A stretch of DNA of 64,000 nt from contig JBBBDQ010001027.1 of NCBI GenBank assembly GCA_037127315.1, forward strand, positions 855,001-919,000, written 5' to 3'. Below are positions 63,130 to 64,000 of the stretch, piece by piece. Numbering within the stretch: position 1 is the stretch's first letter; each line of letters opens with the position of its first letter. Below the pieces are notes generated by a model. It saw only the letters and a list, made by a program, of their open reading frames with translations. It had not been told where the DNA came from and searched no databases. The DNA is from Ascarosepion bandense. Lineage: Eukaryota; Mollusca; Cephalopoda; Sepiida; Sepiidae. The position numbers and the translations under genes were made by a program.

Positions 63130-63840
63130 AATTAAAAAACATCGAATCCATAACTAAATCCGCTGCCATAAAGGTAGGTTCTCTGTGTAGAGCCAGGAAT
63201 TTTTTCCCGTCTGAAGCCATCCTGCACATATATAAAGCTACCATCCGCCCGTGCATTGAATACTGCTGCCATATCTGGTCGGGTGCTCCTGCTATCCACC
63301 TAGGGGTCCTTGACAAAACCCAACAGAGAATCTGTAATGTGATTGATCTCGATTTGGCGGCTCAGATACAGTCACTTTCTTACAGGCGCAATGTGGCTTC
63401 CTTGTGTCGTTTCTACAAATACTTTCTGCACCGATGAACTTATCACTCTGGTTCTCTTTATACATTAATTTGCTGGAGCCACAAAATGAGCAACTGTGAA
63501 AGCAATAAAATGTAAACACAAATTCTACTCCATCAGCTTCTTTTCTCGCACTTATGGCCTGTGGAACTTTCTTCCGTTTACTTACTTTTCCGACAGCTAC
63601 AATCTCCAGGAGTTTAAGTGTAAAGTCAATAGTCAACTCCTATCTTGCTAACTTGCATCCTCTCTCTCTCTCTCTTATGCTCCATTCTCCGTCCACTCCA
63701 CTCTCAGTATCTTAATCCTTCTCTTACTCACTTCCTGACACCTCCTATAACCTGTCACAATTTCTCATAACTTTCCTCCTATGTAATCCCCTGCGCACCA
63801 GTGGCAGTAGATTGCCTCTGCTGCGGGGATATGATTATAT
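63130..63840 (+). pseudogene. Jockey/CR1-like LINE, RT tail and 3' UTR (longest copy)
   Basis: IESITKSAAIKVGSLCRARN, FFPSEAILHIYKATIRPCIE, YCCHIWSGAPAIHLGVLDKT, QQRICNVIDLDLAAQIQSLS, then RRNVASLCRFYKYFLHR and a stop, followed by the shifted remainder and the UTR to the A-rich/(TA)n end at about 63,840. Retains the segment deleted at 44,401. 5'-truncated; not functional. Confidence 0.85.
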
Positions 63841-64000
63841 ATATATAGATATATAAAATCAGAAAAATAAGTTTTTTAAGTCCAGTAATTGTTATCGCTC
63901 TTTCTAGCATTGTTGACGGTTTCCTCCCTAACCTTTTAACTGAAGTAGTGTGGAATGTCCAATATCTTGATTATGTCATCATTCCGCACCCCCGTGTTGC
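63841..64000. other. Window end, nothing recognised
   Basis: Short (TA)n, then unique-looking sequence. Confidence 0.5.

Overview
The window is animal repeat DNA, most likely from a mollusc and plausibly an octopus or other coleoid cephalopod. Three things point that way: dispersed tRNA-headed SINEs sharing one central body; an AT-rich landscape full of (TA)n, (CA)n, (TAA)n and (TCTA)n; and wreckage of RLE-type LINEs, jockey/CR1-type LINEs, APE-type LINEs, Penelope-like elements (PLEs), Helitrons, a pogo-like element and a mariner relic. The species call is inference. I see no intact host protein gene, no convincing exon series, no CRISPR array and no bacterial operon. Every stretch of protein similarity I can defend belongs to a decayed transposable element.

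Layout. 1-7,100: a palindromic repeat, several 3' ends of one jockey/CR1-like LINE, and an APE-type LINE split by a 5S-rRNA/tRNA chimeric SINE. 7,150-10,600: a 36-bp minisatellite, a foldback dimer and TCTA arrays. 10,700-24,400: RLE LINEs (R2/R4/Dong group) lying in and between (TAA)n runs, a PLE reverse-transcriptase relic and two other LINE relics. 24,500-27,000: a SINE running into a 98-bp minisatellite that grew out of one arm of a foldback. 28,100-34,720: Helitrons, a mariner relic, foldbacks, a class II tRNA-like repeat and a pogo-like MITE. 35,686-36,175: a full-length 5S/tRNA SINE with a perfect 10-bp target duplication. 36,200-43,000: mostly blank AT-rich DNA. 43,200-54,000: PLE pieces, LINE ends, a Helitron, a short telomere-like run and large foldbacks. 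55,400-64,000: more foldbacks, a second tRNA-like repeat, an LTR-like repeat and a final LINE end.

The most interesting layer is RNA. On both strands the same layout recurs in at least ten places and in several unrelated sequence families: a CTGANGA box, a small hairpin, GAAA, a self-complementary stretch, then a base other than G. This is the hammerhead ribozyme layout. One copy (62,562-62,605) satisfies the whole consensus: 5-bp stem I, CTGATGA, stem II closed by G-C, GAAA, a short stem III and a GUC cleavage triplet. It lies directly behind a tRNA-like B-box region, so the unit looks like a ribozyme-bearing SINE or retrozyme. Other copies sit in the arms of inverted repeats or next to PLE coding relics (51,247 just upstream of a PLE N-terminus; 43,295 beside a GIY-YIG relic), which fits the published association of hammerheads with Penelope-like elements. 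All of this was read by eye; no covariance search or cleavage assay has been run.
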